35,494 nucleotides of DNA from a virus: positions 1 to 35,494 of IMG/VR virus record IMGVR_UViG_3300022900_000038. One strand, given 5' to 3'. This document shows, one piece after another, positions 35,318-35,494 of this stretch (within the stretch, counting starts at the first letter, position 1; every line of letters starts with the position of its first letter). Below the pieces are notes generated by a model. The model saw only the letters and a list, made by a program, of their open reading frames with translations. It made no database searches and was not told the origin of the DNA. The position numbers and the translations under genes were made by a program.

Positions 35318-35494
35318 ATTTATGCATTACGTTTGCGACAGATTAGAAGCCATGATGAGAAATTCAGCAGAGCATGGGCCAGTAATTAATAAACTTACGA
35401 ATAAAAGGGAAAAGTTTGTTTCGGTAGATGTGATTGACGAATTTGTACAGGAGATAATTCTAAATATTGGCGTCAACCAAAGGATAGAAAGAAA
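35310..35494 (+). CDS. N-terminal part of a gene cut by the window end
   Basis: An open frame from ATG 35310 (AAGGAG six bases upstream) runs to the window end, giving 61 residues: MDKFMHYVCDRLEAMMRNSA and then a charged region ending GVNQRIER. It overlaps the previous gene by 8 bases. The stop lies outside the window. Its function is unknown. Confidence 0.7.
   Translation, partial: MDKFMHYVCDRLEAMMRNSAEHGPVINKLTNKREKFVSVDVIDEFVQEIILNIGVNQRIER

Noticed and set aside
1-35494. tRNA genes, transposons or IS ends
   Set aside because: No cloverleaf with a T-loop GTTCGAATC-like core, no transposase motif and no terminal inverted repeats were seen by eye. A tRNAscan run would be decisive.
1-35494. 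Window as a closed circular genome joining 35494 to 1
   Set aside because: Joining the ends would close the last gene with a stop at 20-22, which neither supports nor excludes circularity. No terminal overlap is visible.

Overview
This window looks like most of the genome of a tailed double-stranded DNA phage with a short-tailed (podovirus-like) virion. It carries a P22-type portal, an SU10/DUF5309-type major capsid protein, two SU10-type adaptors, a P22 gp10-like tail protein, TerS/TerL, Ala/Gln-rich internal-virion-like proteins and a holin plus T7-lysozyme-like amidase. A GTA-type 3TM holin, a 2OG-Fe(II) oxygenase, a DUF6321-like basic protein and cyanophage/pelagiphage-style tail fibres suggest a marine phage, perhaps of an alphaproteobacterium. 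The host is an inference. I see no DNA or RNA polymerase, integrase, tRNA or CRISPR array.

Layout. (1) 1-735, plus strand: the end of a rightward unit, with one cut-off gene and three small helical/HTH-like genes, closed by a terminator at 756-795. (2) 860-27788, minus strand: one long late unit. In transcription order it has terS and terL (27788-26251); a block of small or unfamiliar genes including a 16-codon ORF and a protein with a widespread but uncharacterised phage domain (26210-22122); two paralogous adaptors (22067-20766); tail fibres and a 2OG oxygenase (20763-12255); internal virion proteins (11885-7835); portal, scaffold and capsid (7824-3533); small accessory proteins (3479-1879); and the membrane/holin/amidase lysis genes (1877-860). 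(3) 27936-29401, minus strand: a winged-helix replication protein, its partner and a Cro/CI-like regulator. (4) 29489-32088, plus strand: an annealing protein, an SSB, a DUF1367-like protein, a possible nuclease and an HNH protein. A RusA resolvase (32489-32064) faces this unit. (5) 32609-35494, plus strand: small early genes behind three copies of one promoter module, then a Zn-finger protein, a membrane micropeptide and a GIY-YIG protein.

Control. The regulator and the rightward early genes diverge from 29402-29488. There two sigma70-like promoters overlap so that each -35 lies on the other's -10, inside an inverted repeat. Replication probably uses host polymerase, started by the winged-helix protein, with annealing/SSB recombination and RusA resolving branched DNA before headful-type packaging. 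If the genome is circular or circularly permuted, the right-hand plus-strand genes would continue into the left-hand ones; this is not shown by the sequence.

The points most worth following up are the three-copy promoter with a conserved start-site 9-mer, the UNCG-hairpin leaders, the interlocked divergent promoters, the 16-repeat structural protein, the unknown gene block between terL and the adaptors, and the apparently leaderless rusA.
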